Source: CAZBBC01 sp964489835 (GTDB lineage: Bacteria > Calditrichota > Calditrichia > JAJRVZ01). Taken from it: a DNA stretch of 64,000 nt. Below, piece after piece: positions 16,613 through 24,586 of the stretch. The stretch lies in NCBI GenBank assembly GCA_964489835.1, contig CAZBBC010000008.1, positions 16,780 to 80,779 on the forward strand, given 5' to 3'. Below the pieces are notes generated by a model, which saw only the letters and a program-made list of their open reading frames with translations, was not told the DNA's origin and did not search any database. Made by a program: the position numbers and the translations under genes. Every line of letters starts with the position of its first letter. Position 1 is the stretch's first letter.

Positions 16613-16927
16613 TCAGTCATAATCAAAATAGCCAATGTTGTAAGTATACCAAATACCAGGAATCTCCTGGTTACTATAGAGTTTAATGTAATCGAGAAGA
16701 TGAGGTTCCTTGATTTTTTTTATTCTTTCTTACCATTCAAGGAAATTATCTTCTTTTTCTTCTAAAAGTAGTTTATAATTGACCTTATTATCGACAACGC
16801 ATTTTTTTAAAAGAGAATCAAATTCAGAAATATCGAATTGAGCGAAAAGAATACCGCCAGACAAAAATACACCTAAATTGATCAAAATATATAACAGTGA
16901 TTGATGATATCTTATTTTTTTATCCAA
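16613..16927 (-). pseudogene. Decayed DUF547-family secreted protein
   Basis: The 5' part (16730-16927, 65 codons) encodes a signal peptide (LLYILINLGVFLSGGILFAQ) followed by FDSLLKKCVVDNKVNYKLL, which resembles the start of DUF547 proteins. It stops at a TAA. In another frame just downstream, 16613 to about 16720 encodes KEPHLLDYIKLYSNQEIPG and GYFDYD before a TGA, resembling the DUF547 C-terminus, which usually ends in YDWSLN. The central ~150 residues, with the catalytic-like core, are missing. The simplest reading is a gene that lost its middle by deletion and then its frame. Confidence 0.6.
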
Positions 16928-17038
16928 TCGTATACCTGATCTATCTATAATTATCTCACGCCCGTCTGCGCCGTGCCTACCTTGGCGGTTCTTTGCGAGA
17001 ATTATCTAACATCGTAAATTAAAAATAATACAAATGTA

Positions 17039-17989
17039 TCAAGCATAGAACCACAGCATGATATTCGGTAAAATGACCAGAATAGAAAAAGCCATTGCTG
17101 TAATATAACCAATTTTAAATAAAGTGAGGGCTAAGTTTTTGTATTTTACCGGATTTGTAAAATTAGTCATCAGAGAGTACAATATGATGGATGCGACATT
17201 ACAAAACACGGAATAAAGAAATAAAAACATGAATATCCATCCAACATAGGCATAGGGCGCAGAGAAAAGTAAGATCCTGGCAGATATGTTTTCGTTCCAG
17301 CCAAATTTGTTTATACCGCTGAGGATTGTAAAAATAATCGCCGCGATCAAGAGAAAAAGCAAGACAAGCCAATATTGTTGCAGGATTTTTACCGATCGTT
17401 TCAAAATATAAAAAACAAATAAGGTTGTAAGGCCCGTCAGTAGAATCATGATGATAACCATCAGCAGAACATAATTCTCAGTTAACAGCGTTTCTGTTTG
17501 AGCGGTATTGAAATCTTTTAGTTTAAAAAAATGATAGTAGCCCTGAAAGTATAAGAGAAGTGTGAACAATATATCGGTAACTGCTACAAATTGTGTATAA
17601 AAAAATATCTTTTTAAAATAGGAAGTTCGATCCTCTAATTTAATTTCTTTTTTTATATGCAAAAAGAACCAAATTAAGGCCCAAAACAGCATAAAAATAA
17701 AATTCACGATAAGGAGATGTATCAATGAAGCAGGTATATAAGCAAAAGTTTTTATTTCTGCCGGAGCAATAATGAAATACAGAAATCTTACTAAAAATAT
17801 TGTAACGATCAGGGCAACAACAAAATTATACCACAATTCCAAGCGTGCATTCTTTTTTCTGAATAATTCACCTTTATCCGCGCTTCTGATCATTAATAAA
17901 TCTTTTAATGATTCTGAGCCCAGGGATGAGAAAAAAATGATCAGTGCCAAGGAAAGAAAGGTGACGATCAATAAATATTCAAAAATCAA
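17039..17989 (-). CDS. Polytopic membrane protein of unknown function
   Basis: The 316-residue protein has about eight hydrophobic segments (near residues 3-22, 52-76, 85-108, 130-150, 172-196, 204-225, 238-265 and 288-312). Short charged loops include SADKGELFRKKNARLELWYN after the first helix. I see no recognisable transporter or enzyme motif, and no signal peptide separate from the first helix. It is flanked by the DUF547 relic on one side and a 21-bp tandem duplication plus inverted arms upstream, so it is probably monocistronic. Composition is very rich in Phe, Leu and Ile, consistent with the local AT content. Confidence 0.7.
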   Translation of the reverse strand: MIFEYLLIVTFLSLALIIFFSSLGSESLKDLLMIRSADKGELFRKKNARLELWYNFVVALIVTIFLVRFLYFIIAPAEIKTFAYIPASLIHLLIVNFIFMLFWALIWFFLHIKKEIKLEDRTSYFKKIFFYTQFVAVTDILFTLLLYFQGYYHFFKLKDFNTAQTETLLTENYVLLMVIIMILLTGLTTLFVFYILKRSVKILQQYWLVLLFLLIAAIIFTILSGINKFGWNENISARILLFSAPYAYVGWIFMFLFLYSVFCNVASIILYSLMTNFTNPVKYKNLALTLFKIGYITAMAFSILVILPNIMLWFYA

Positions 17990-18010
17990 ATGGAACCTCT
18001 GATTATGATT

Positions 18011-18052
18011 AGATGTATACTTGATTTATTCAGATGTATACTTGATTTATTC
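18011..18052. repeat. Perfect 21-bp tandem duplication
   Basis: The 21-bp word agatgtatacttgatttattc occurs twice head to tail (18011-18031 and 18032-18052) directly upstream of the membrane-protein gene. It is in the expected promoter region of that gene, so it could duplicate a promoter element, but no function is shown. Confidence 0.9.
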
Positions 18053-18090
18053 AAAGGAGGAGCCCATGCTGTCCCTCCAAAAGAACTAAA

Positions 18091-18213
18091 GTCCACGAAT
18101 TACACGAATTATACAAGGATTTCACAAATTTTTGCTATATTATTCATGTCTTTTTTGTTGAATCCAAATAAAACAGTATTAATATATTATTTCTAATTCG
18201 TGTAATTCGTGGA
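18091..18213. repeat. Paired inverted arms 'ccacgaattacacgaatt'
   Basis: The arm gtccacgaattacacgaatt (18091-18110) and its inverted counterpart aattcgtgtaattcgtgga (18195-18213) enclose about 85 bp of AT-rich sequence. This is one of about nine similar arm pairs in the window's intergenic DNA. Confidence 0.75.
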
Positions 18214-18261
18214 AAAAACTCCACACCTGCCTCACATATTACAGTTTTACAAGATTAGCGA

Positions 18262-18942
18262 TCAATTTTGATTATTTATAAGAACCAATTGTGTTTCAGC
18301 ATCTTTTACGCGATTTTCAGTTTTTGCTTCTTCGGCCAGTTGTTGAAACAGGGATCGGGATTTATCTAAATCCCCTGTCTTTTTATACAAGAGTGCGGCA
18401 AGATAATAATAGTTATCCGATTCAGGAAATTGAGGTGCCAAATTTGCCGCCCGTTCATATAATTCGGCTGCTTCCACAAAATTTTTCGATTCCTCGTTGC
18501 AAGCGGCCAATCCGGCATAACCGGAAGCCAATAAAATATTACTACCGGAATAGGCATCGACAAACCGCCCAAAATAATCACGAGCCTGATCATATTTTTT
18601 CTGCTGGAATAATATATTTGCCATTAAAAACATGGCCTGATCGGCAGCATCTGTACCATCATATTCATCAATTAATTTAATCAGCCGTTCACTTGCTTTT
18701 GGAAGGTTCCCGTTGGCAAATTCAATTTCGGCAATACCCAATTGTGAATTGGCTTCTATATCGGTTTGCTGAGAATTGTAATAATAGAAAATTCCTATAA
18801 CAATAACAACGCCTGCAATGACCACTGCTCGCATTATTGTTGGGTAATTTTCATCGATATACGATTTTGTCTGCAGAGAAAATTTTACAAATTTATCTTC
18901 CTTCAGATCCTGTTTTCTGATATTTTTCTTTGGTTTTAACAT
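18262..18942 (-). CDS. Membrane-anchored TPR protein, YfgM/UPF0070-like
   Basis: The 226-residue protein has a charged cytoplasmic N-terminus (MLKPKKNIRKQDLKEDKFV), one membrane helix at about residues 36-54 (AVVIAGVVIVIGIFYYYNS) and then four or so TPR-like helical repeats (AEIEFANGNLPKASERL, AMFLMANILFQQKKYDQARDY, AELYERAANLAPQFPESDNY). This topology matches YfgM, a periplasm-facing ancillary factor of the Sec translocon. That is a family-level inference. The closest paralogue in the window is the TPR lipoprotein at 13639. It appears to be a single-gene unit. Confidence 0.75.
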   Translation of the reverse strand: MLKPKKNIRKQDLKEDKFVKFSLQTKSYIDENYPTIMRAVVIAGVVIVIGIFYYYNSQQTDIEANSQLGIAEIEFANGNLPKASERLIKLIDEYDGTDAADQAMFLMANILFQQKKYDQARDYFGRFVDAYSGSNILLASGYAGLAACNEESKNFVEAAELYERAANLAPQFPESDNYYYLAALLYKKTGDLDKSRSLFQQLAEEAKTENRVKDAETQLVLINNQN

Positions 18943-19312
18943 CCTGTCTCCTATTTAAATTAATATTTTTACGTTTTAATTCCTGAATACTACACCGGGC
19001 ATGGCACGCCGTGCCCCTCGTTGAGGGAAATCCCAAATCACAAGCACCAAATCCCAAATAATTCCCAATAACCAATCCCCCGATAAGAGATGTCGTCCTC
19101 AGACGACTTACCGGACCTAAATCATGCATGATATAGCAAATTCCTATTCTGAAATCCTGGATGATTTCATCCCGATCATGCCAGTAGGTGGATTCGCCCG
19201 CTGTGAATTTGTTGCCCGGAGGGAATCGTTATCATCGGGGCTAGTTCCCAGTTCCGAGTTCCAAGTTCCAAATATTTGTTTTTTTACTTCCCACTTCCTA
19301 CTTTAACTGAGG
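18943..19312. other. Intergenic region with stuttering oligonucleotide tracts; no gene recognised
   Basis: I see no convincing gene. The sequence contains short degenerate tandem words, such as aatcccaaatcacaag, aatcccaaataattcccaa (19029-19070) and gttcccagttccgagttccaagttcc (19244-19269). A plus-strand frame from 19124 has no motif support. The tRNA gene begins immediately after. Confidence 0.4.
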
Positions 19313-19386
19313 TACCCCAGGAGAGATTCGAACTCCCGACACATGGCTTAGGAAGCCACTGCTCTATCCTGCTGAGCTACTGGGGC
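19313..19386 (-). tRNA. tRNA-Arg (anticodon CCT)
   Basis: On the minus strand the 74-nt sequence folds into a full cloverleaf. The acceptor is GCCCCAG/CTGGGGT, the D-arm GCTC...GAGC, the anticodon stem GTGGC/GCCAT with loop TTCCTAA, and the T-arm GGGAG-TTCGAAT-CTCTC, with discriminator A. The anticodon CCT reads AGG arginine codons. The CCA end is not encoded (the genome continues CCT). A 13-base piece of the 5' end (gccccggtagctc on the minus strand, one change) recurs about 120 bp upstream at 19508-19520. Confidence 0.95.
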
Positions 19387-19507
19387 GAAAAAACAATTTT
19401 AAATTATAAATTGTAAATTTTCAATCACCACTGATCGAAGCCTGTCCCAATGTGACCAAAAACTTTAATTTTGCTATCACTCTGAGGATCCCGACAAAGT
19501 CAGGGAT

Positions 19508-19520
19508 GAGCTACCGGGGC
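19508..19520 (-). other. Possible tRNA 5'-end fragment
   Basis: The 13 bases gccccggtagctc (minus strand) match the first 13 bases of the adjacent tRNA-Arg with one change, including the start of the D-arm. No anticodon arm or T-arm follows. It may be a scar of duplication or of integration next to the tRNA, or it may be chance. No integrase gene is nearby. Confidence 0.3.
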
Positions 19521-19825
19521 AAAAATTAACAATTATTAATTTATTAAAAATAAACTCTTAAGGCAAGGAATGAGAAGGGCTAATATCATATGAAGGAAAG
19601 AAATAAAACGGAGACCGGAGGCCGGATACCGGTAACCGGAAAACTTTCAATGCTATGCCCGGTTCAGGCGGATTCGCACGCCAATTGGCGCATTTTCAAC
19701 CTACTGGCGAATTTCATTTGTCATTGTGGCTTGGGAATTGTGATTTTATTATATCCTGCCCGGCTATTAATAGTTTGCTCGAAACAAAGATGGGTATTTT
19801 GTTATGTTATGGCAGATAATAAGAA

Positions 19826-19951
19826 TTAAGCAGGATCGTAACCTCTTCTTCTGTACTCGGTATCGTTCCGATGAGCTTTTCTCCTCTCACCAATCTTTAA
19901 CTTACCTCGGACTACCTTAGCGAAAGTACGTTTTATTGTTTGGCTAAGCAT
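19826..19951 (-). CDS. Small basic protein of unknown function (41 aa)
   Basis: A 41-codon frame beginning MLSQTIKRTFAKVVRG is preceded by an AAAGGA site about six bases from the ATG. Fifteen of the 41 residues are Lys, Arg or His, including ERRKAHRNDTEYRRRGYDP, which suggests nucleic-acid or ribosome association like other short basic proteins. I do not recognise the family, and short frames can occur by chance. It stands alone in a roughly 800-bp region without other genes between tRNA-Arg and the secreted phospholipase-like gene. Confidence 0.4.
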   Translation of the reverse strand: MLSQTIKRTFAKVVRGKLKIGERRKAHRNDTEYRRRGYDPA

Positions 19952-20140
19952 ATTTTTTCCTTTATGATTAGTGACTGATAGTGACAGAGTGAATAAATTC
20001 TTATATGTGTAGATAATTCCCCATAAGCTAATTGTGATAAGTACAAATGGCAAGGGATTTTAAAAATCATTTCGATGTTTGATTTAATAAATAAAAATTT
20101 ATTTTTTCTTTGCAGTTAGCCGGCGCTGCGAGACAACATT

Positions 20141-21232
20141 TTACCGAAGGAGTATCATTTTCTTTCCATCCTGAAATTCACCAGCCTCAATCCTGTACAG
20201 GTAAACGCCACTTGCGAGATTGCTCCCATCAAACGTATAGGTATGATTTCCCGCCTGTAGTTTCTTATTCACAAGTGAAGCAATTTCTCCTCCAAGAATG
20301 TTGTAGATCTTGAGAGTAAGAAAAACTGACTGGGGTAATGTGAATTCGATAGTGGTTGTTGAATTGAATGGATTTGGGTAGTTCTTTTCTAAAAAATAGA
20401 TTTCAGGATTATGATCATTCGATTGGATACTCAAAGGTGAAGGGCTGCCTGCATTTTCCCATGCTGTTCTCCAGAGACTGGCAAGATCTAATATTGCTTT
20501 TTGAATAGAAACTGTTGTTAAATGTTCAAGATCTTGCCATAAAATATTATAATAAGTTATATTGAAAGTGGGATCCTGAGCGCTGGCAAGATCATCTGCA
20601 ATCATAATACTATCCACATAGGGATAAATTTCTTCAATATGTAAAAAAACAGTATCAATAACATTTGACCAGTATTTTCCTGTGCCTGTTGCTAAGGGTA
20701 GTTGTGAAAGATGTGGATTTATCATCTGTGTTTCATATCGTGAATGAATACCATCATTTCCTGTGTGTTGCCCATTATAATTTAAAGTCAGATGCAATGG
20801 CTGGTGAGAATCTGCCACATAATGTCCCAGTTCAGCTGCAATTTGCCAAACATCATCCCATTGACCAGCTGCCATTAATGTGCTTAAACTATCTGTCCAC
20901 TCTTCAATAATCCAGGGGATAATGCCGTTATTTTGAACAATTGAAAGGTCGTAAAGCGTTATTAAACTATCCAAATTATGCGGAAGAGTCCCGGTAAAAA
21001 ATTCCGGATAATAATCAATATCAATATAATGATAGTATCCCGGTAATGGATCGGTATCCGGATCGACCGAATGTTGTTGCAGATAATTTCGATGATCCTG
21101 AAAAAACGACATTTCAGTAGGTAGATAATCTACCGCATGTTCATTTATATAACCATGTGTATCCCATCCCCATTTTTTATTTTGGGCCAATAGTGAGGAA
21201 CATACCATGAGACTTATTAAAAAGTATTTCAC
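20141..21232 (-). CDS. Secreted zinc-dependent phospholipase C/S1-P1-nuclease-like protein with C-terminal type IX-style sorting domain
   Basis: The 363-residue protein begins with a signal peptide (MKYFLISLMVCSSLLAQ) followed at once by WGWDTHGYINEHAVDYLP, the Trp/His/Asp pattern that opens zinc-dependent phospholipase C and S1/P1 nuclease domains. Further zinc-ligand candidates are HYVADSHQPLHLTLNY (two His and an Asp near residue 140) and the later H-x-E-E region. The last ~85 residues form a FlgD-like/T9SS type A sorting domain (EKNYPNPFNSTTTIEF, LTLKIYNILGGEIASL, ASGVYLYRIEAG). Such domains direct export or surface attachment in FCB bacteria. The exact substrate is unknown. Confidence 0.82.
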   Translation of the reverse strand: MKYFLISLMVCSSLLAQNKKWGWDTHGYINEHAVDYLPTEMSFFQDHRNYLQQHSVDPDTDPLPGYYHYIDIDYYPEFFTGTLPHNLDSLITLYDLSIVQNNGIIPWIIEEWTDSLSTLMAAGQWDDVWQIAAELGHYVADSHQPLHLTLNYNGQHTGNDGIHSRYETQMINPHLSQLPLATGTGKYWSNVIDTVFLHIEEIYPYVDSIMIADDLASAQDPTFNITYYNILWQDLEHLTTVSIQKAILDLASLWRTAWENAGSPSPLSIQSNDHNPEIYFLEKNYPNPFNSTTTIEFTLPQSVFLTLKIYNILGGEIASLVNKKLQAGNHTYTFDGSNLASGVYLYRIEAGEFQDGKKMILLR

Positions 21233-21873
21233 AATATTTTATCTTTATAATAAATTTTTACTATTCCTGATTTTCGATGGTTCAATTACAATGTGAATCT
21301 TATAAGATAAACAGCAATTTAACTTTTATTCAAATTTAAATAAATAGAAGTACCGTAAAAAATTACAGGGATTTCCTATTCCAGGTAATAGACGCGATAA
21401 AAAGAAAAGTGCTATTAATTATTTTACTAAAGTCATTGAATTAATAAATCAGTTAACCTGGTTAATTCATGAATTTTAAATTCATCAAGTAGCGACAGTA
21501 AAATCTCCCCTTAAAAAAGGGATTAAGGGATTGTAAAATTTCGATTATCCTATAACCTTTTTTGATAGACAACCCCCCGCCCCCTTTTCTAAGGGGGAGT
21601 TAAATAATTGATTTCATGGAAGTTATTGAATCTGACCTTAAGATTTGTGAATAATTCAGGTTAATTGATTTACATTATAATATAAAAAGGTATTGGAATA
21701 CAGTAAAAATAATCGAAATACGCCCATATTTTAGTTCTAAGAGGCTAAAATAGGTGGTGGGAGTATTATATATATATTTATAATCTTGTGTGCATTCTGA
21801 GAGAGGTGGTGCTAATAGCATAATAGGAGGAATAGATCAGATCTTACGGTTATAACTTGTAATTAAGGATAAT
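21233..21873. repeat. Intergenic region with inverted copy of the 'aattcatgaattt' repeat and CCCCCTT elements
   Basis: No gene is seen in this 641-bp AT-rich gap. 21456-21512 is an inverted copy of the element at 12930 and 55896. It is followed at about 21506-21530 and 21572-21601 by ctccccttaaaaaaggga and cgcccccttttctaaggggg palindromes. The rest (21603-21873) shows no repeats I can place, apart from an AT run (tatatatatatttata) at about 21768-21783. Confidence 0.6.
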
Positions 21874-22893
21874 TCATTTAGCGTCAAAGCATACCACCTT
21901 AGCCAGCTGACTTTTTCCGGGCATTGATATCATTATTTTATTCTCGGTAAATTGAATCACCCGCCAATTATTCGGATCACTACTAAAACCGCCGGTCTCA
22001 CATTGAACAATTTTATGCCCGGAAGGAAAATCTATTTGCTCGATAACATTTTTGTGACCATGACCAACAAAAATCGCTTTAATGGTAGTATTCTCGTTGA
22101 GTACCTTGAGCAAACCCTTCGAACAACTCTCTGCATCCGGCCAGTCTAAATCATTTGATTTAAAATAAATGCCATCACCGTTTTTATCGCCAACGGGTAG
22201 ATAAATATGCATATAAATAACAATCGGTTGGTTACCGGCATCTTTGACCTGATGAACTAACCAGTCCATCTGGGATTTATCGATTTTTCTGGCATCATCA
22301 TGCAGGCTATAGCCATTATCGAGGAAAATAAAACGATATTTCGTGGTTCCAACCCCGAAATCACGGGAATAGTAAGTACCATTCTGAAAGCAAGGGATGT
22401 TTCGTATCCAGGTCGCCCGGGCTTTGTTTGCATTTAGCTGAGAATGGGTATATATCTTGGTCGAATCATCCTCATCAACCCAATAACTATTAATATCATG
22501 ATTTCCCAGAGTCATATATATTGGAACGGGACAAAAATTATATAGAGGATAAAATTGTTCGATTTGGGTTGCCAGAAAACCACCACCGGATGTTTTTGCT
22601 TCATAAAAATCAACGATATCCCCTGTCAGGATGACAGCATCGGCCTCTTGACTATCAGGAATGGTGTTAAAAAATGTGATTAGTGGCTTCGTCCCGTCAC
22701 CATAGTGTTGCCTGGCATCGATAAATTCGGGTTGATAATTGTTCAGGTTACAAATGTGTGTATCGGTGATATGTAATATTTTCAGAGTATCGGAGGCGTT
22801 CTGTCCAAATCCGGCTGAGAAACATAACAAATTTGATATCAGTACCCAATGCCAATAATATATTCCCTGTGATAAATATTTGTGACGCTCCAT
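21874..22893 (-). CDS. Secreted calcineurin-like metallophosphoesterase
   Basis: The 339-residue protein has a signal peptide (ISNLLCFSAGFGQ) and then the full metallophosphoesterase motif series: LHITDTHIC (D-x-H), VILTGDIVDF (GD), MTLGNHDIN (GNHD), a His in VIYMHIYLP and FVGHGHKN (GHxH). Enzymes of this family hydrolyse phosphomono- or diesters with two metal ions. A periplasmic or extracellular role is likely because of the leader. An AAGGAG site supports the ATG at 22893. Another secreted phosphoesterase lies at 43624-44799, with a different N-terminus. Confidence 0.9.
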   Translation of the reverse strand: MERHKYLSQGIYYWHWVLISNLLCFSAGFGQNASDTLKILHITDTHICNLNNYQPEFIDARQHYGDGTKPLITFFNTIPDSQEADAVILTGDIVDFYEAKTSGGGFLATQIEQFYPLYNFCPVPIYMTLGNHDINSYWVDEDDSTKIYTHSQLNANKARATWIRNIPCFQNGTYYSRDFGVGTTKYRFIFLDNGYSLHDDARKIDKSQMDWLVHQVKDAGNQPIVIYMHIYLPVGDKNGDGIYFKSNDLDWPDAESCSKGLLKVLNENTTIKAIFVGHGHKNVIEQIDFPSGHKIVQCETGGFSSDPNNWRVIQFTENKIMISMPGKSQLAKVVCFDAK

Positions 22894-23081
22894 TATATCT
22901 CCTTCCCGTAATTAAATTCTAATAAATATTTTTTGCATTTCTGTTCTACATTTTTATTTATTTGAAACAGATTGATTGACTACCTAATGCTATCTTTGAT
23001 TTTTATCTGTTAGAATGCGCGGTTCCGTTTGTTTTCCTTATTATTTAATCCTTTACTTTAAGTTTTCCCCATGTGTCAAGG

Positions 23082-23957
23082 TCAGGAAAGGAGCAGAATG
23101 CCTCGCGGACATGGGTCGGGATTTTTTGAGCAATCGAGTCGCGGCAGCATTTGGCCATTTTGCGGCATTGAGCAGAAGTGAGAATACCAGATTCCTGACT
23201 TTCCTTGCCCTCTTTTTACTTCGTGAGGAAGATGACCGTCGCTGGACAGTTGGGTATCAATAAAGTACTTCCATCTATCGACACACTTTTGAAAAAGTTT
23301 TTCATCTTTCAAATATACAGCACATGATGTCGAAAGGACCAAACCCCAATTGCCCCAATTATTCTTACTGTCCATCGTACTCATCGGAAGCGCATTGTAT
23401 CGCAAGAATGCAGAGAACTGACGCTGTTGATCTTCCGGCCACACATCCTCGTCTCTAAGTAAATCCGCAGCGAATATTAATGAAGGAATATGATAACTAA
23501 AGGAAAGAGTAGAATCGTCCTCCCGACTCCAGGTTTTTATCTTTGTCGCCCAGGCATTAATGATTTTTACTGCCGCAAACGCATATTTTTCTTGCCCTGT
23601 TACTCTATAATAAAGTGACAAAGCGTAGGCAGCATTTGCATCATCCTGCAAACCATTCTTTGCTTTCCTATGCCCATCAGCATCATTGTAGTATCCGGGC
23701 ACATACCATTTATCCGGTACTACAGGAACACGATCGAGGTTGTTATCTGCCTCCATTTGGAGTGATTGAAATGCTGTATATTTAAACTTTTTTCCCTCAA
23801 TAGCCTCCTTCAATTCCTTGATTGTAGAATCGGATATGAAGATACAATGGTAAGAGTCAGTCTTAGATACGGTTCCATGCACATCAGAATGTGAAAATAA
23901 AGCAAATAGAACAATGTGAATAACAACAAATGCATATATTCTCGGTGTAAACCTCAT
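23082..23957 (-). pseudogene. Alginate lyase-like (PL5-type fold) secreted protein with disrupted C-terminus
   Basis: A signal peptide (RIYAFVVIHIVLFALFSHS) precedes an alpha/alpha-barrel sequence: LQDDANAAYALSLYYRVTG, AVKIINAWATKIKTW, NNWGNWGLVLSTSCAVYL and SSDGHLPHEVKRGQGKSGIWYSH (given in parts). These fit alginate lyase-like enzymes that degrade polyuronates. The frame then ends in an uncharacteristic tail (CSKNPDPCPRGILLLS). A different frame over the same DNA reads on as AQKIPTHVREAFCSFP to a stop near 23045. Family members normally continue another 70-100 residues, so I suspect a frameshift or deletion. I chose the ATG at 23957, since AAGGAA lies seven bases upstream; 23993 is an alternative. 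Confidence 0.6.
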
Positions 23958-24092
23958 AAACATTTCCTTTTTTAAGCTATTTCCATGGTTCAATGGCTCA
24001 ATTGGCAGCCGATGAATTTAAATCCCCGTCGAGAATACATTTACCACTCAACCGTCATAGAATCCAATCGTAACACCGTATAAAATATTTTT

Positions 24093-24227
24093 TTACCAGT
24101 TGTCCAGAGCCATTCTCTCATTTTCCACAGTGATTGTTTGCGTTGAAAAGACTTCTTCAGGATTCTTCAGTACAAAATCAAGTTGTAAGAGAGCGTATAG
24201 CAGGTAAATGCCTCTTTCCAATCCGAT
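24093..24227 (-). pseudogene. C-terminal relic of an unidentified protein
   Basis: Between two stops, about 44 codons without a start encode GLERGIYLLYALLQLDFVLK, NPEEVFSTQTITVENERM and ALDNW before a TAA at 24093. The residue composition is that of a real globular protein, with amphipathic helix and charged turn, unlike neighbouring intergenic DNA. It may be the end of a larger secreted or catabolic enzyme lost by deletion. I do not recognise the family. Confidence 0.4.
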
Positions 24228-24542
24228 TTAATTAGAGATCTTCGATTTTCGATTGCAAATATGCACGTGATTTATATTTTTATATAGGTAGTGGCCTTGC
24301 TTATAATATTTCGTCCCTACCGGGACTGTTGAATATTGTATTATAAGATTGCAATAAATATTTTGTCTCTAACGGGACAGATATATCTTGTAATTTACCT
24401 CGAATATTCCTTATGTTTAACGACAGGGATGCGTTACCGGCCACAAAACTTTGAGAACCTATGGACTTTATATAAAATCACATGCAAGGTTGCTGGGTCT
24501 ACTGGCAAAATATTAAGATTTGATCAGGTATATAATATAAAA
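24228..24542. other. Intergenic stretch with 'cgtccctaccgggact' direct repeats
   Basis: No gene is visible. Two related words, cgtccctaccgggactg at about 24313 and gtctctaacgggacag at about 24364, repeat about 50 bp apart, each with a short internal palindrome. The terminator of the FadL-like gene follows. Confidence 0.4.
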
Positions 24543-24570
24543 AAAAAGGGATGCGTAAGCATCCCTTTTT
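24543..24570 (-). terminator. Strong Rho-independent terminator after the FadL-like gene
   Basis: A perfect 12-bp stem (AAAAAGGGATGC at 24543-24554, GCATCCCTTTTT at 24559-24570) has a 4-base loop. In the minus-strand transcript it is followed by a run of T residues (24536-24542 complement). It sits 16 bp past the stop codon of the gene at 24587. Confidence 0.92.
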
Positions 24571-24586
24571 ATTGGTTTTACAAATA

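Noticed and set aside
23015..23263. Plus-strand 82-residue frame near the alginate lyase end
   Set aside because: It lies opposite the lyase 3' region and has no recognisable domain. The lyase frame and its alternative frame explain the open sequence better.
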